Of a stretch of DNA of 64,000 nt, positions 1-7,911 are shown piece after piece; position 1 is the first letter of the stretch; each line of letters begins with the position of its first letter. Made by a program: the position numbers and the translations under genes. Source of the stretch: Devosia sp. A16. Its GTDB lineage: Bacteria; Pseudomonadota; Alphaproteobacteria; Rhizobiales; Devosiaceae. The stretch lies in contig NZ_CP012945.1 of the NCBI RefSeq assembly GCF_001402915.1, forward strand, positions 3,883,501 to 3,947,500, read 5' to 3'. A model generated the notes under the pieces. It did no database searches. It was given only the letters and a program-made list of their open reading frames with translations, and was not told the origin of the DNA.

Positions 1-1058
1 CGCGTCGCCGCAAGGACGGGGGCAGGGCGCTCATCGCCGCGGCCAGCGTTCTCTTTGTCGCCGTCGCCGTGCTGCAGGCGCTGAACTCGGCCGGCGTGCT
101 GCCGCTCGGGCTCAAGGACTGGCGGCCGACGCTTTACGCCTTCCTCGTCTGGTCGGTGGCACTGGGCGTCGGCATGGTGCTGGCGCGCGGCGAGGCGGGG
201 CTGAAGGCGCTGTTCATCCTGCCGGCGGCGCTGTTCACCGCGGCGATGGCGATTTTTCCGACCCTGTTCGGCCTCTCCATCGCCTTCACCGACTGGAACC
301 TCGCCTCGTTCACCGGGCAGAAGTTCAACGGCATCGACAACCTGCTGCAGCTGGTGCGCGACCCGTTCTACTGGAACGCCATGCGCAACATGGTGATCTA
401 CGTACTCTTCGTCTTCGTCGAGTATGCCATCGCCTTCGGCCTCGCACTGCTGCTCAACGCCGAGATCCGCGCCCGCAAATTCTGGCGCGTCGTCTTCCTC
501 ATCCCGCTGATGCTGTCGCCCGTCGCCGTCAGCTGGATGGTCGGCAAGTCGATGCTCGAATACCGCTTTGGCCCGGTGGCCCGCTTCGCCCGCTGGCTCG
601 GCGTCAATAACCCGAGCTTCTTCACCGACCCGTGGGTGGCGCGCCTGTGGATCGAGGCGATGGATGCCTGGGTGTCGATCCCGTTCGTGATGATCCTCCT
701 GCTGGCGGGCCTCCAGGCCATGCCCAAGGAGGTCATCGAGGCCGCCAAGGTCGACGGCGCTTCGCCCTGGCAGCGCTTCTGGCAGGTGATCTTCCCGCTG
801 ATGCTGCCGGTCTCGATCACTGCGATCGTGTTGCGCATCATCTTCAAGCTCAAGCTCGCCGACATCATCATCACCGTCACCTCGGGCGGCCCCGGCGGCG
901 CCACCGACAGCGTCTCGAGCTTCATCTACCGCGAGTATCGCGACCGCTCGAATGTCGGCTACGGCACCATGCTGGCGATGTTCTACCTGGTGGTGATCGT
1001 GATCTTCGTGACCCTGCTGCTGAAGTTCCTGCGCAAGCACATGCAGAGGATGACCTGA
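1..1058 (+). CDS. Sugar ABC transporter permease, MalF-like (5' end cut by window)
   Basis: Integral membrane subunit of a carbohydrate ABC importer. The reading frame is open from base 3 with no stop, so the true start lies outside the window; the internal GTG at 69 is not a convincing start. The visible part has several hydrophobic segments and the cytoplasmic EAA loop (EAAKVDGAS, bases about 739-765) that contacts the ATPase. At least two membrane segments precede the usual FILPA segment, giving a long MalF-type N-terminus. Its stop overlaps the next permease gene by one base (TGATG), so the two are co-translated. The binding protein and ATPase are probably to the left. The substrate is unknown. 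Confidence 0.9.
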   Translation, partial: RRRKDGGRALIAAASVLFVAVAVLQALNSAGVLPLGLKDWRPTLYAFLVWSVALGVGMVLARGEAGLKALFILPAALFTAAMAIFPTLFGLSIAFTDWNLASFTGQKFNGIDNLLQLVRDPFYWNAMRNMVIYVLFVFVEYAIAFGLALLLNAEIRARKFWRVVFLIPLMLSPVAVSWMVGKSMLEYRFGPVARFARWLGVNNPSFFTDPWVARLWIEAMDAWVSIPFVMILLLAGLQAMPKEVIEAAKVDGASPWQRFWQVIFPLMLPVSITAIVLRIIFKLKLADIIITVTSGGPGGATDSVSSFIYREYRDRSNVGYGTMLAMFYLVVIVIFVTLLLKFLRKHMQRMT

Positions 1059-1993
1059 TGGCTGCCGAAGCTACCCTCTCTGTTCCGGCCTCGGCCGATA
1101 CCGGCGCAGCCACCCGGCGGTTGAAGCATGTCGCCGGCAAGGTCGGCATCTATGCCGCCCTAGTCATCTGGGCCTTCGTCTCGCTGTTCCCGGTCTACTG
1201 GACCATCACCACCTCGATGAAGGTGGCCAAGGATGTGCAGCTCGGCCACCTGATCCCGTGGGTCGATTTCCAGCCCAACTGGCTCGGCTGGCGCTCGTTG
1301 GGGCTCTCACCCGACACCATCGGGCAGGTGTCGACGGTGCGCGACGAGTTCCTCGATCGCTTCCTCAATTCGATCTACACCGCCTTTGGCGCCTCGTTCC
1401 TCGCGGTGCTGATCGGCGCGCTCGCAGCCTATGGCCTCAGCCGCTTCCAGTACAAGTTCCTCTGGATGAGGAACCAGGACCTGAGCTTCTTCTTCCTGAG
1501 CCAGCTGATCCTGCCGCCGGTGGTGCTGGCGCTGCCGTTCCTCGTGCTCTACCGCGAGCTGGCATTGCTCGACAGCATCATCGGCCTTGTCCTCCTCTAC
1601 ACCCTCACCGTGCTGCCGATCGTCATCTGGATCATGAAGGACCAGTTCGACACCATCCCGATCGAGCTCGACGAGGCGGCGCAGGTCGATGGTCTGGGGC
1701 CCTGGGGCTCTTTCTTCCGCATCATCCTGCCGATGGCGCTGCCGGGGATGGTGGCGGCCTTCATCCTCAGCCTGATCCTCTGCTGGAACGAGTATTTCTT
1801 CGCCGCGCTGCTCACCGGCTCGGAGGCCAAGACCCTGCCGGTGATGGTCGCCAGCCAGACCGGCTCGCAAGGCATCAACTGGTGGAGCATGGCCGCGCTC
1901 TCCACCGCCGCCATCGCGCCGCTGGTGGTCGTCGGCGTGCTGCTCGAGCGCTACATCATTCGCGGCCTGACGGCGGGGTCGGTGAAGGGGTAG
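1058..1993 (+). CDS. Sugar ABC transporter permease, MalG-like
   Basis: Second membrane subunit of the importer, 311 residues, the normal size for this family. The ATG at 1058 overlaps the stop of the preceding permease. A long soluble loop follows the first membrane segment (about residues 20-45), and the EAA loop (DEAAQVDGLGPW) is near residue 210. An open frame extends upstream to 632, but that part is a shadow of the first permease. This is the last gene of its operon in the window; the palindromic repeat at 2026 follows within 35 bases. Confidence 0.92.
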   Translation: MAAEATLSVPASADTGAATRRLKHVAGKVGIYAALVIWAFVSLFPVYWTITTSMKVAKDVQLGHLIPWVDFQPNWLGWRSLGLSPDTIGQVSTVRDEFLDRFLNSIYTAFGASFLAVLIGALAAYGLSRFQYKFLWMRNQDLSFFFLSQLILPPVVLALPFLVLYRELALLDSIIGLVLLYTLTVLPIVIWIMKDQFDTIPIELDEAAQVDGLGPWGSFFRIILPMALPGMVAAFILSLILCWNEYFFAALLTGSEAKTLPVMVASQTGSQGINWWSMAALSTAAIAPLVVVGVLLERYIIRGLTAGSVKG

Positions 1994-2025
1994 GGGCCAG
2001 CACGCTGCCGGCCAAATACGCCGGC

Positions 2026-2101
2026 CCCATCTCCCCCTTGACGGGGGGAGGCAAGCGAAGCTTGGGAGCAAAGCGACCTAGCGTAGCTCGGAGGGGGTGC
2101 G
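2026..2101. repeat. GC-rich palindromic intergenic repeat
   Basis: A stem (CTCCCCC-TTGACG-GGGGGAG) followed by an AAGCGAAGCTTGG-like segment and a GGAGGGGG end. It belongs to the same general family of C/G-rich palindromes seen near 6405, 7717, 24665, 27006, 46743 and 50745. It lies directly after the permease operon and may also terminate it. Its right end abuts the remaining part of the higB remnant. Confidence 0.6.
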
Positions 2102-2104
2102 AGG

Positions 2105-2268
2105 GCGCCTCGATACCTGCGGCCGGTGCACCTGCCCAAGAGCTGCAGGGTCATCTCGCTGCTCTTCATTCCATCCGGGTCAACCCGCAATGGCGGTAGC
2201 TCTTCCGTTGGGACGCAGATCGAGGCGAGGCGGACGGTATCTACCTCGACGATCACAGCTACAGGTGA
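2105..2268 (+). pseudogene. HigB-type toxin remnant (N-terminus lost, in-frame stop)
   Basis: One frame reads a segment like the C-terminal half of HigB/RelE-type toxins: GHLAALHSIRVNPQWR, then a TAG stop at 2197-2199, then LFRWDADRGEADG and a second stop at 2266-2268, six bases before higA. Family members normally read QWR-(I/L)-CFRW without interruption here. The N-terminal half is missing and a palindromic repeat sits in its place. The frame, the position and the tight spacing to the antitoxin all agree. Called from motif memory; no alignment was run. Confidence 0.55.
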
Positions 2269-2273
2269 CGTGA

Positions 2274-2582
2274 ATGCTGACGACCAGGCGCAAGCCCGCG
2301 AGCGTAGGCGAAATCCTCGTCGAGGAGTTCATGCGGCCCCTGGGGCTCACCCAGGCCGCCCTCGCCGAGGCCATGGGCGTACAGCGCAACCACGTCAATG
2401 AACTGTGCAATAACCGCCGAACGGTGACTGCGCCTACGGCTCTTATCCTCGCGCGTGTCTTCGGAAACAGCGCCGACTTCTGGCTGAATGTGCAGCGCCG
2501 TACCGACTTGTGGCAGGCGATGCACGATCCTGAAGAGGTGAAGCGAATTACGCGGGCAAAGCCGCTCGCGGACGCCGCCTAG
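2274..2582 (+). CDS. higA: HigA-family antitoxin, XRE-type DNA-binding protein
   Basis: A 102-residue protein of typical HigA length. The helix-turn-helix lies at about residues 24-45 (LTQAALAEAMGVQRNHVNEL), followed by the family's conserved FWLNVQ segment near residue 70. In an intact module it would bind the toxin and repress the operon. The toxin gene upstream appears broken, so this is probably an orphan antitoxin and transcriptional regulator. The gene ends three bases before the convergent FGGY kinase gene ends, leaving no room for a terminator. Confidence 0.88.
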   Translation: MLTTRRKPASVGEILVEEFMRPLGLTQAALAEAMGVQRNHVNELCNNRRTVTAPTALILARVFGNSADFWLNVQRRTDLWQAMHDPEEVKRITRAKPLADAA

Positions 2583-2585
2583 AGC

Positions 2586-4076
2586 TCACAGCTCCCGCAT
2601 CAGATCCTTGTTCCGCTCGTAAAGCTCCCGGAACACTCGATAGCGCCGCGCGTAAAGCTCGCGCAGGTTCTCGTCCGGGGTGATCTCGTGGTCCACCGGG
2701 TTCCAGGTGCGGATGTCGTCCGGTTGCACGTCGCCGATCGCCAGGGCCGCGATGAACGCATCGCCGTACGAGGCCCCCACCGTCTTCTGCCGCACGATCT
2801 GCGTGCGGCCCGAAACGTCCGAGGTCGCTTGCGCCCACACCCTGTTCTTGGTGCCGCCGCCGGCCGCGAGGATCGCCCTCGGTGGCTGGCCGACATCTGC
2901 ATAGGTCTCGAACACGTGGTACGTGCCGAAGGCGATGCCTTCGAACAGCGCCCGATAGATGTCGCCGCGGCTATGCGTCAGGTTCATGCCGAACAGCACG
3001 CCCTTGGCCTCGGTGTCGTGGATCGGCGTCCGCTCGCCCGAGAAATAGGGCAGCATCACCAGCCCGTTGGCGCCGGGCGGCGAGCCCTCGGCCTCGAGCG
3101 CCAGCGCCATCACCGCGGTCGCCGGGTCGAGCTCTTTGCCGAACTGCTCGCGGAACCAGTGGCTGAGCGTCCCCGAGGTCGCGAGCCCCGACATCGCCGC
3201 GTGCTTGCCGGGGAAGAACCACGGCGCATACCAGAGCCTTGCATCAGGCACCCGCACCGGGGTGATCTCGATGATGAAGATGGTCGAGCCGTACATCAGC
3301 AGCATGTCGCCATCGTCGAGCACCCCGACGCTCAGCGCCTCGGCGCCGGCATCGATCGTGCCTGTGGTCACCGGCGTGCCCACTGCGAGCCCGGTCTCGG
3401 CGGCGGCTGCCGCCGTCACCGTGCCGGCGATATCGGTGGTCCAGATCGCCTCGGGGAGCTTGTCGAGCCCGATGATGTCGTCGGCCAGCTCGTCGGTCCA
3501 TTCGAGCTTTTCGACATCGTAGAGCGGCGAGAAATTGGCGGCCGAATAGTGGTCGATCACATAGCGGCCGGTGAGCTTGTGGACGATGTATGTGGTCGAG
3601 GTCAGGATCTTGGCGGTCCTGGCGTAGAGCTCCGGCCGGTTCCGCTTCAGCCACAGGATCTTCGGTCCGATCGACTGCGACGTCAGCGCGTTGCCGCAGC
3701 GGCTCAGCAGCACGTCCTCGCCGATCCGCGCCGTCAGGTCCTCGATCTCCTTTGCCGCCCGCGTGTCGACGCCATAGAGCACGCCGTTCATCAGCGGCTC
3801 GCCCTCGGCATCGACCGGCAGCATGCAGGGGCCGATGGCGCTCGCCGCCACGGCCTTGATATCGTTGGGGTCGACGCCGCTGTCGGCGATCAGCTTGCGG
3901 CTCAGAAAGCAGAAATCGCCCCACCAGTCCTCGCGGGGCCGGTGCTCGGCCCAGCCGGGCTGCGGCACCAGCATCTTGTGCGGCCGGGCGGCACTGGCGA
4001 CGATCCGCCCCTCCGCATCCACCAGCACGCCCTTCGATTCAAACGTCCCGATATCGATGCCGAGATAGTGCCTCAT
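2586..4076 (-). CDS. FGGY-family carbohydrate kinase
   Basis: A 496-residue sugar kinase with the two ribonuclease-H-like domains of the FGGY family. The N-terminal phosphate loop GIDIGT is at residues 6-11, and the likely catalytic aspartate is D242 in TIDAGAEAL. A glycine-rich adenosine-binding segment (AAGGGTKNRVW) is near residue 405. It resembles xylulokinase-like members, but the substrate cannot be read from sequence. The start codon overlaps the stop of the M42 gene by four bases (ATGA). It is the last gene of the btpA-like - M42 - kinase operon and probably phosphorylates a sugar, or a product, handled by those two enzymes. Confidence 0.9.
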   Translation of the reverse strand: MRHYLGIDIGTFESKGVLVDAEGRIVASAARPHKMLVPQPGWAEHRPREDWWGDFCFLSRKLIADSGVDPNDIKAVAASAIGPCMLPVDAEGEPLMNGVLYGVDTRAAKEIEDLTARIGEDVLLSRCGNALTSQSIGPKILWLKRNRPELYARTAKILTSTTYIVHKLTGRYVIDHYSAANFSPLYDVEKLEWTDELADDIIGLDKLPEAIWTTDIAGTVTAAAAAETGLAVGTPVTTGTIDAGAEALSVGVLDDGDMLLMYGSTIFIIEITPVRVPDARLWYAPWFFPGKHAAMSGLATSGTLSHWFREQFGKELDPATAVMALALEAEGSPPGANGLVMLPYFSGERTPIHDTEAKGVLFGMNLTHSRGDIYRALFEGIAFGTYHVFETYADVGQPPRAILAAGGGTKNRVWAQATSDVSGRTQIVRQKTVGASYGDAFIAALAIGDVQPDDIRTWNPVDHEITPDENLRELYARRYRVFRELYERNKDLMREL

Positions 4077-5170
4077 CCGATGTAATCGTCCCGGTCGAGG
4101 CTGAACTTGTTGTCGATCCGCGGCAGCGCCTCCACCAAGAGCGCCGTCAGCTGCTCGAGATCGGCCAGGTCGCAGACCTCCCGCGACGAGTGCGAATAGC
4201 GCATCGGAAAGCCCACATCGATCGAGGCGACGCCCTGGCCGACCAGTTGCACATAGCTGAGGTCGGTCAGCGCCCCGATATGGGCGCTCCGCTGCAGCGG
4301 CAGCTTTCTCGCCGCTGCGCTCTCTTCGAACAGCCGTACCATCGCCGGATGCGGCAGCGTGCCGTTGAGCGTGCCGCGCCCATGGAACGAGTAGAGTGAG
4401 ATCGCCGGCCCGCCGCCGAGCTTCACGTCGCCGCGCGCCGCCATGTCGGGCGTGTCGGTCGCAAGGATCAGGTCGAGCTGGATCGCCACATCGGGCATCA
4501 GCACCTGCGCCGCGGTCACGGCGCCACGGAGGTTGAATTCCTCCTGCACCGAGAACACGAAATGCACCGTCGGCCGCTTCTTGACCTCGACCAGCGCCTT
4601 CGCCACCTCGATCATCACCGCGCAGGCGGCGCGATCATCGACTGCCGTGCCGGCAATCCGCCCGTTGGCGAGCTCGGTCACCTTGGGCGCGTAGACGATC
4701 GGCGTTCCCACATCGATCCCCGCCGCCAGCACTTCGGCCGCCGACTTGAACCCGGCATCGACATAGAGCTCGGGGTAGGGCAGGACCTTGTATTTCTCGT
4801 CCTGCGATGTCGCGTGGTGGCTCTTGTGCGCGATCAGCCCAGGCACATCCTTGCCCTCGCCGATGCAGAACAGCACCTCCGTGGAGGGCAAGGCCCGCTC
4901 CGGCACGCCGCCCAGCCGCTCGACCCGAACCATGCCGTTGGCTTCGATCTTCCGCACGATCAGCCCGAGCTGATCCATATGCGCGAACAGCATGACGCTC
5001 GGCGCGCCCTTGTCGCCCGGAAGCGTCGCGATCAGGTTGCCCAGCCGGTCGGTGCTCGAGGTGATCCCCAGCCCCGCCATTGCCGCCTTCAGATACTTGC
5101 GGACCCGCCCCTCATAGCCGGCGAGCCCGGGGATGAGCATCAGGTCGATCACCCATTGCTTCAAACTCAT
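4073..5170 (-). CDS. M42-family metallopeptidase homologue (SgcX/FrvX-like)
   Basis: A 365-residue member of the M42 aminopeptidase/so-called endoglucanase family. All five expected metal-site positions are visible: H64 and D66 (HMDQLG), D178/D179 (DDRAA), E210/E211 (QEEFN), D239 (ATDTPD) and H327 (YSHSSR). It should therefore be an active dinuclear metal hydrolase that forms large tetrahedral complexes. Family members placed in sugar operons, such as E. coli SgcX and FrvX, have no proven substrate. It starts one base into the stop of the BtpA-like gene and overlaps the kinase by four bases, implying translational coupling. It may remove an N-acyl or peptide-like group from a sugar derivative (inference). 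Confidence 0.88.
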   Translation of the reverse strand: MSLKQWVIDLMLIPGLAGYEGRVRKYLKAAMAGLGITSSTDRLGNLIATLPGDKGAPSVMLFAHMDQLGLIVRKIEANGMVRVERLGGVPERALPSTEVLFCIGEGKDVPGLIAHKSHHATSQDEKYKVLPYPELYVDAGFKSAAEVLAAGIDVGTPIVYAPKVTELANGRIAGTAVDDRAACAVMIEVAKALVEVKKRPTVHFVFSVQEEFNLRGAVTAAQVLMPDVAIQLDLILATDTPDMAARGDVKLGGGPAISLYSFHGRGTLNGTLPHPAMVRLFEESAAARKLPLQRSAHIGALTDLSYVQLVGQGVASIDVGFPMRYSHSSREVCDLADLEQLTALLVEALPRIDNKFSLDRDDYIG

Positions 5171-5982
5171 CAGTACCCCCGCGCGGCGCGGACCAGCCGC
5201 ATGAATTCGGCAGCCCGATCGGCGTCGACCGCCTTCCAGGTGTCACCGTCGACCTTCAGCGACGAGCCGACGATGCAACCGTCGGCCACCTTGAGCACAT
5301 CCGCCACCGTCGCGTGCTTGACCCCGGTATTGGCCAGCACCGGGGTGGTCGGCAGCGCCTTCTTGACCGCCTCGAGGTCGACCATTTTCGCCGCTTCGCC
5401 GGTGATGGCGCCCGAAACGAGGATCGCATCGGGGATCGACGAGAACACCGCGCTGCGCGCCCGGTCGGCCAATGGTCGCTGGTCGAGCGAATAGGCGAAT
5501 TCGGCCGAGACGTTGTAGAGCAGCGCCAGGTCCTGCCGACCGAGCCGATCGCGATAGCGCATCGCCTTGCCGGCATCCGGCGTCCAGGGCCCCATATCCG
5601 AGGCGTAGGTGCCGGTGAAGATTTCGCGCACGAAGCGCGCGCCGGTCGCGGCGGCGAGCGCGATCGAGCTCTGCGGATCCCACAGCACGTTCACCCCGAA
5701 CGGCACGGTGATCTCTGAGCGGAGCCGCCCGATCACGTAACCCATCGTCGCCGTCGAGGCGGTATCGACCTGGAATTCGTACGGCCGGTCGTTCTCGTTG
5801 CCAAACATCACGGCATCGAACCCCGCGGCCTGCAGCGCCATCAGGTCCTTGCGGGCCCCCTCGATGATGGCCTCCACCCCTCCCTCATAGTCGTGCAGCG
5901 GCGAGCCCGGCAGGGCCCCCAGGTGCACCATGGCGATCACCGGCTTCTTGTCGCCGAACACCGTCTTGAATTTGCTTGTCAT
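5170..5982 (-). CDS. BtpA/SgcQ-family TIM-barrel protein
   Basis: A 270-residue protein of the BtpA family, recognisable by the N-terminal VIAMVHLGALPGSP segment, the GFDAVMFGNEND segment near residue 58, and the C-terminal VLANTGVK...GCIVGSSLK phosphate-site-like end. BtpA was named for a photosystem I role in cyanobacteria, while SgcQ lies in an E. coli sugar operon; the chemistry is unknown. It is the first gene of the operon. No Shine-Dalgarno sequence is visible before the ATG; an A-rich stretch and a LacI-type palindrome lie 10-23 bases upstream instead. Confidence 0.88.
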   Translation of the reverse strand: MTSKFKTVFGDKKPVIAMVHLGALPGSPLHDYEGGVEAIIEGARKDLMALQAAGFDAVMFGNENDRPYEFQVDTASTATMGYVIGRLRSEITVPFGVNVLWDPQSSIALAAATGARFVREIFTGTYASDMGPWTPDAGKAMRYRDRLGRQDLALLYNVSAEFAYSLDQRPLADRARSAVFSSIPDAILVSGAITGEAAKMVDLEAVKKALPTTPVLANTGVKHATVADVLKVADGCIVGSSLKVDGDTWKAVDADRAAEFMRLVRAARGY

Positions 5983-5991
5983 TGTTTTTTT

Positions 5992-6005
5992 GTAAACCGC
6001 TTTAC
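5992..6005. promoter_or_regulatory. Candidate LacI-family operator before the BtpA-like gene
   Basis: A 14-bp inverted repeat, GTAAA-GCGG-TTTAC on the minus strand, with the central CpG characteristic of LacI/GalR-family operators. It lies 10-23 bases upstream of the btpA-like start. The position would allow a repressor to block transcription or initiation of the whole three-gene operon. No LacI-family gene is in the window, so the regulator would be encoded elsewhere, possibly with the permeases that enter from the left edge. Confidence 0.5.
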
Positions 6006-6130
6006 TAGACGCCTATGCGTAGCAGCGGCGGAGCCCGGCGTCTATGGCTCCAACGAGCTGTGGCGCGCCCCACACCAATCCTTAACCACGATCGACTAGA
6101 GTGCGGAGTAATGAGTGCGAGGTTCCCAAG

Positions 6131-6388
6131 ATGGAACTGCTCTTTCTCCTCCTGCTGATCCCGGTGGCCTGGCTGCTGTTGCTGCCCAAACGGCTCGCGA
6201 GGCGCGCCCGCAAGTACCGCTTCACCGGCGCCGGCATTCTTCTGGGCGTGATGGTCGCGGGCTGGGTCGGCGTGCAGGCCCTGTCGAAGCCGCCTGCCGA
6301 GACTGTCGACTATGCCGCCGGCGACAGCGAACTGCGCGCCATCCTGCTGCGGCCCGACACCGCTCCGCGGTACAGCTTCCGGGACTAG
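6131..6388 (+). CDS. Small predicted membrane protein, unknown function
   Basis: An 85-residue protein with two hydrophobic stretches: residues 2-17 (LLFLLLLIPVAWLLLL) and about 33-50, separated by a basic arginine/lysine-rich loop that should face the cytoplasm. The ATG at 6131 is chosen because the membrane segment starts there; an upstream GTG at 6101 in frame would add ten polar residues. No family is recognised. It stands alone between two minus-strand operons and a palindromic repeat begins 17 bases after its stop. Confidence 0.6.
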   Translation: MELLFLLLLIPVAWLLLLPKRLARRARKYRFTGAGILLGVMVAGWVGVQALSKPPAETVDYAAGDSELRAILLRPDTAPRYSFRD

Positions 6389-6404
6389 TTTGCCGCAAGT
6401 TGCC

Positions 6405-6591
6405 CCACCGTCCCCTCTCCCCTCAGGGGAGAGGGCAAGCGTAGCTTGCGAGCGTCAGCGAGTTAGCGAAGCTAGGGTGAGGGGTTCAGCCTCTTAGCAT
6501 GCTGGTTTGTCCAGCTAGTGGCGCCGCTTCACCCCTCAACCGGCGCTACGCGCCACCTTCTCCCCTGAGGGGAGAAGGGAGTGGCTGCGCT
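6405..6591. repeat. Paired palindromic repeat, runs into nagA
   Basis: Two C/G-rich hairpins face each other. The left arm (6408-6486) contains CTCCCCTCAGGGGAGAG and an AGCGTAGCTTGCGAG stretch; the right arm (6530-6591) contains TCTCCCCTGAGGGGAGA. The right arm overlaps the 3' end of nagA, so the enzyme's last residues are encoded by the repeat. The element also lies where transcripts from both sides converge and may act as a bidirectional terminator. Confidence 0.6.
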
Positions 6592-7694
6592 CTCAGTCCT
6601 TCACCGAACCAGACGAAATCCCCTGCGTCCCCCGGTCGCAACCGCCCCAACCCCGCTGCCCCGATCGCCTCTGCCGGATAGAGCGATGCCATCTTCAGGC
6701 AGTCGCCGAGCTCCATGCCGAACACCTGGTGCATGTAGCGCACCGCCGCGTCGAGCGTCAGGTCGGCGCCTGCCAGGGTGCCGTCACCGAGGCGCAGCGC
6801 GCCGTCCTTGCGGTAGATCGTCCGCCCGTTGAGCATGAAGCTCGACATGTCGGTTCCGGCCTGCGACATCGAATCCGAGACGAGGAAGATCCGTCCCGGC
6901 CCGTTCTTGGCTCGGAGCGCCAGCCTCAGGGTCGCGGGGTTGACGTGGATACCGTCGGCGATCAGCCCTGCCCACACGCGGCCATGGTGCAGTGCCGCGC
7001 CGACCACGCCCGGGTCGCGATTGCCGATCTGGCTCATCGCGTTGAACAGGTGCGTCGCCATGCCGGCACCGGCCCTGATCGCCGCCGAGGTGATCTCGAA
7101 CGACGCATCCGAATGCCCGATGCTGACCACGACGCCGGCGCGCACCAGCCGGGCGATCTGCTCGGGCGCCACCGTCTCGGCCGCCACCGTCACCAGCAGG
7201 TGGGGCAGGGCGGCACGCGCGCGCTCCAGGCGCTGCAGGTCCGCCTCGTCCATCGGCCGGATCAGCGCCGGATCGTGCGCGCCCTTGCGCGCCAACGACA
7301 GATGCGGCCCCTCGAGGTGCAGCCCGAGAAAGCCCGGCACCCGGCGTCGTGCTGCCTCGGCACCGGCCGCCAGCACCGCATCGGTAACTTCGGCCGTGTC
7401 GGTGATCAGCGTCGGCAGCAGCCCGGTGACCCCGAACGCGCGGTGGGTGGCGCAGACCAGGGCAAGGTCGTCCGCCGTCGTCGCCGGCCCGACCAGGTGC
7501 CCGGCGCCGCCATTCACCTGCAGGTCGATCAGCCCGGGTGCCAGCACCCCGCTGTCGAGGGCGACGTGCGTGGCGTCAGCCGGTGCAACCCCGATGGAAT
7601 GCACGACGCCGTCGACGACGACCAGCGCAGCATCATCGTGCCAGGCCTCGCCATCGAAAATGCGGGCGCCGGAATAGGCAATGATATGGGACAT
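6546..7694 (-). CDS. nagA: N-acetylglucosamine-6-phosphate deacetylase
   Basis: A 382-residue amidohydrolase that removes acetate from GlcNAc-6-phosphate. Diagnostic motifs are the metal-ligand segment HLEGPH near residue 131, GHSDAS near 200, THLFNAMS near 220, and the catalytic aspartate segment VSDSM near 280 (TDAM in many homologues). The ATG at 7694 is chosen because the MSHIIAYSG start fits the family; the frame runs on upstream through the repeat. The last dozen residues come from a palindromic repeat rather than a normal NagA terminus. It is the last gene of the amino-sugar operon. Confidence 0.92.
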   Translation of the reverse strand: MSHIIAYSGARIFDGEAWHDDAALVVVDGVVHSIGVAPADATHVALDSGVLAPGLIDLQVNGGAGHLVGPATTADDLALVCATHRAFGVTGLLPTLITDTAEVTDAVLAAGAEAARRRVPGFLGLHLEGPHLSLARKGAHDPALIRPMDEADLQRLERARAALPHLLVTVAAETVAPEQIARLVRAGVVVSIGHSDASFEITSAAIRAGAGMATHLFNAMSQIGNRDPGVVGAALHHGRVWAGLIADGIHVNPATLRLALRAKNGPGRIFLVSDSMSQAGTDMSSFMLNGRTIYRKDGALRLGDGTLAGADLTLDAAVRYMHQVFGMELGDCLKMASLYPAEAIGAAGLGRLRPGDAGDFVWFGEGLRAQPLPSPLRGEGGA

Positions 7695-7716
7695 GGGGGG
7701 CTCGATGTCTCGGTGA

Positions 7717-7841
7717 TCCTCCCCCGCGTGGCGGGGGAGGGGGACCGCCGAAGGCGGTGGAGGGGGCGTAGGAGTCGCCGTGAGTCTGGCTTCCCCCTCC
7801 ACCAGCTTCGCTGGTCCCCCTCCCCGCTACGCGGGGGAGGA
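7717..7841. repeat. Large inverted palindromic repeat between SIS gene and nagA
   Basis: Left arm about 7717-7768 and right arm about 7789-7841 are near reverse complements (TCCTCCCCCGCGTGGCGGGGGA on one side, its counterpart GCTACGCGGGGGAGGA on the other), each arm also forming its own hairpin. The element sits inside the operon between the SIS-domain gene and nagA, where it could reduce or insulate expression of nagA. Confidence 0.65.
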
Positions 7842-7911
7842 CACGGCGAGGCCGGTGGCCCATGAAACGTGTCCCGGGCGTCAGGGTCAGCTTCCGCCCG
7901 GGACTTCGCCG

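Noticed and set aside
7717-7841. Palindromic repeats considered as CRISPR or as insertion sequences
   Set aside because: No regular spacing, no unique spacers, no transposase; simply paired inverted repeats.
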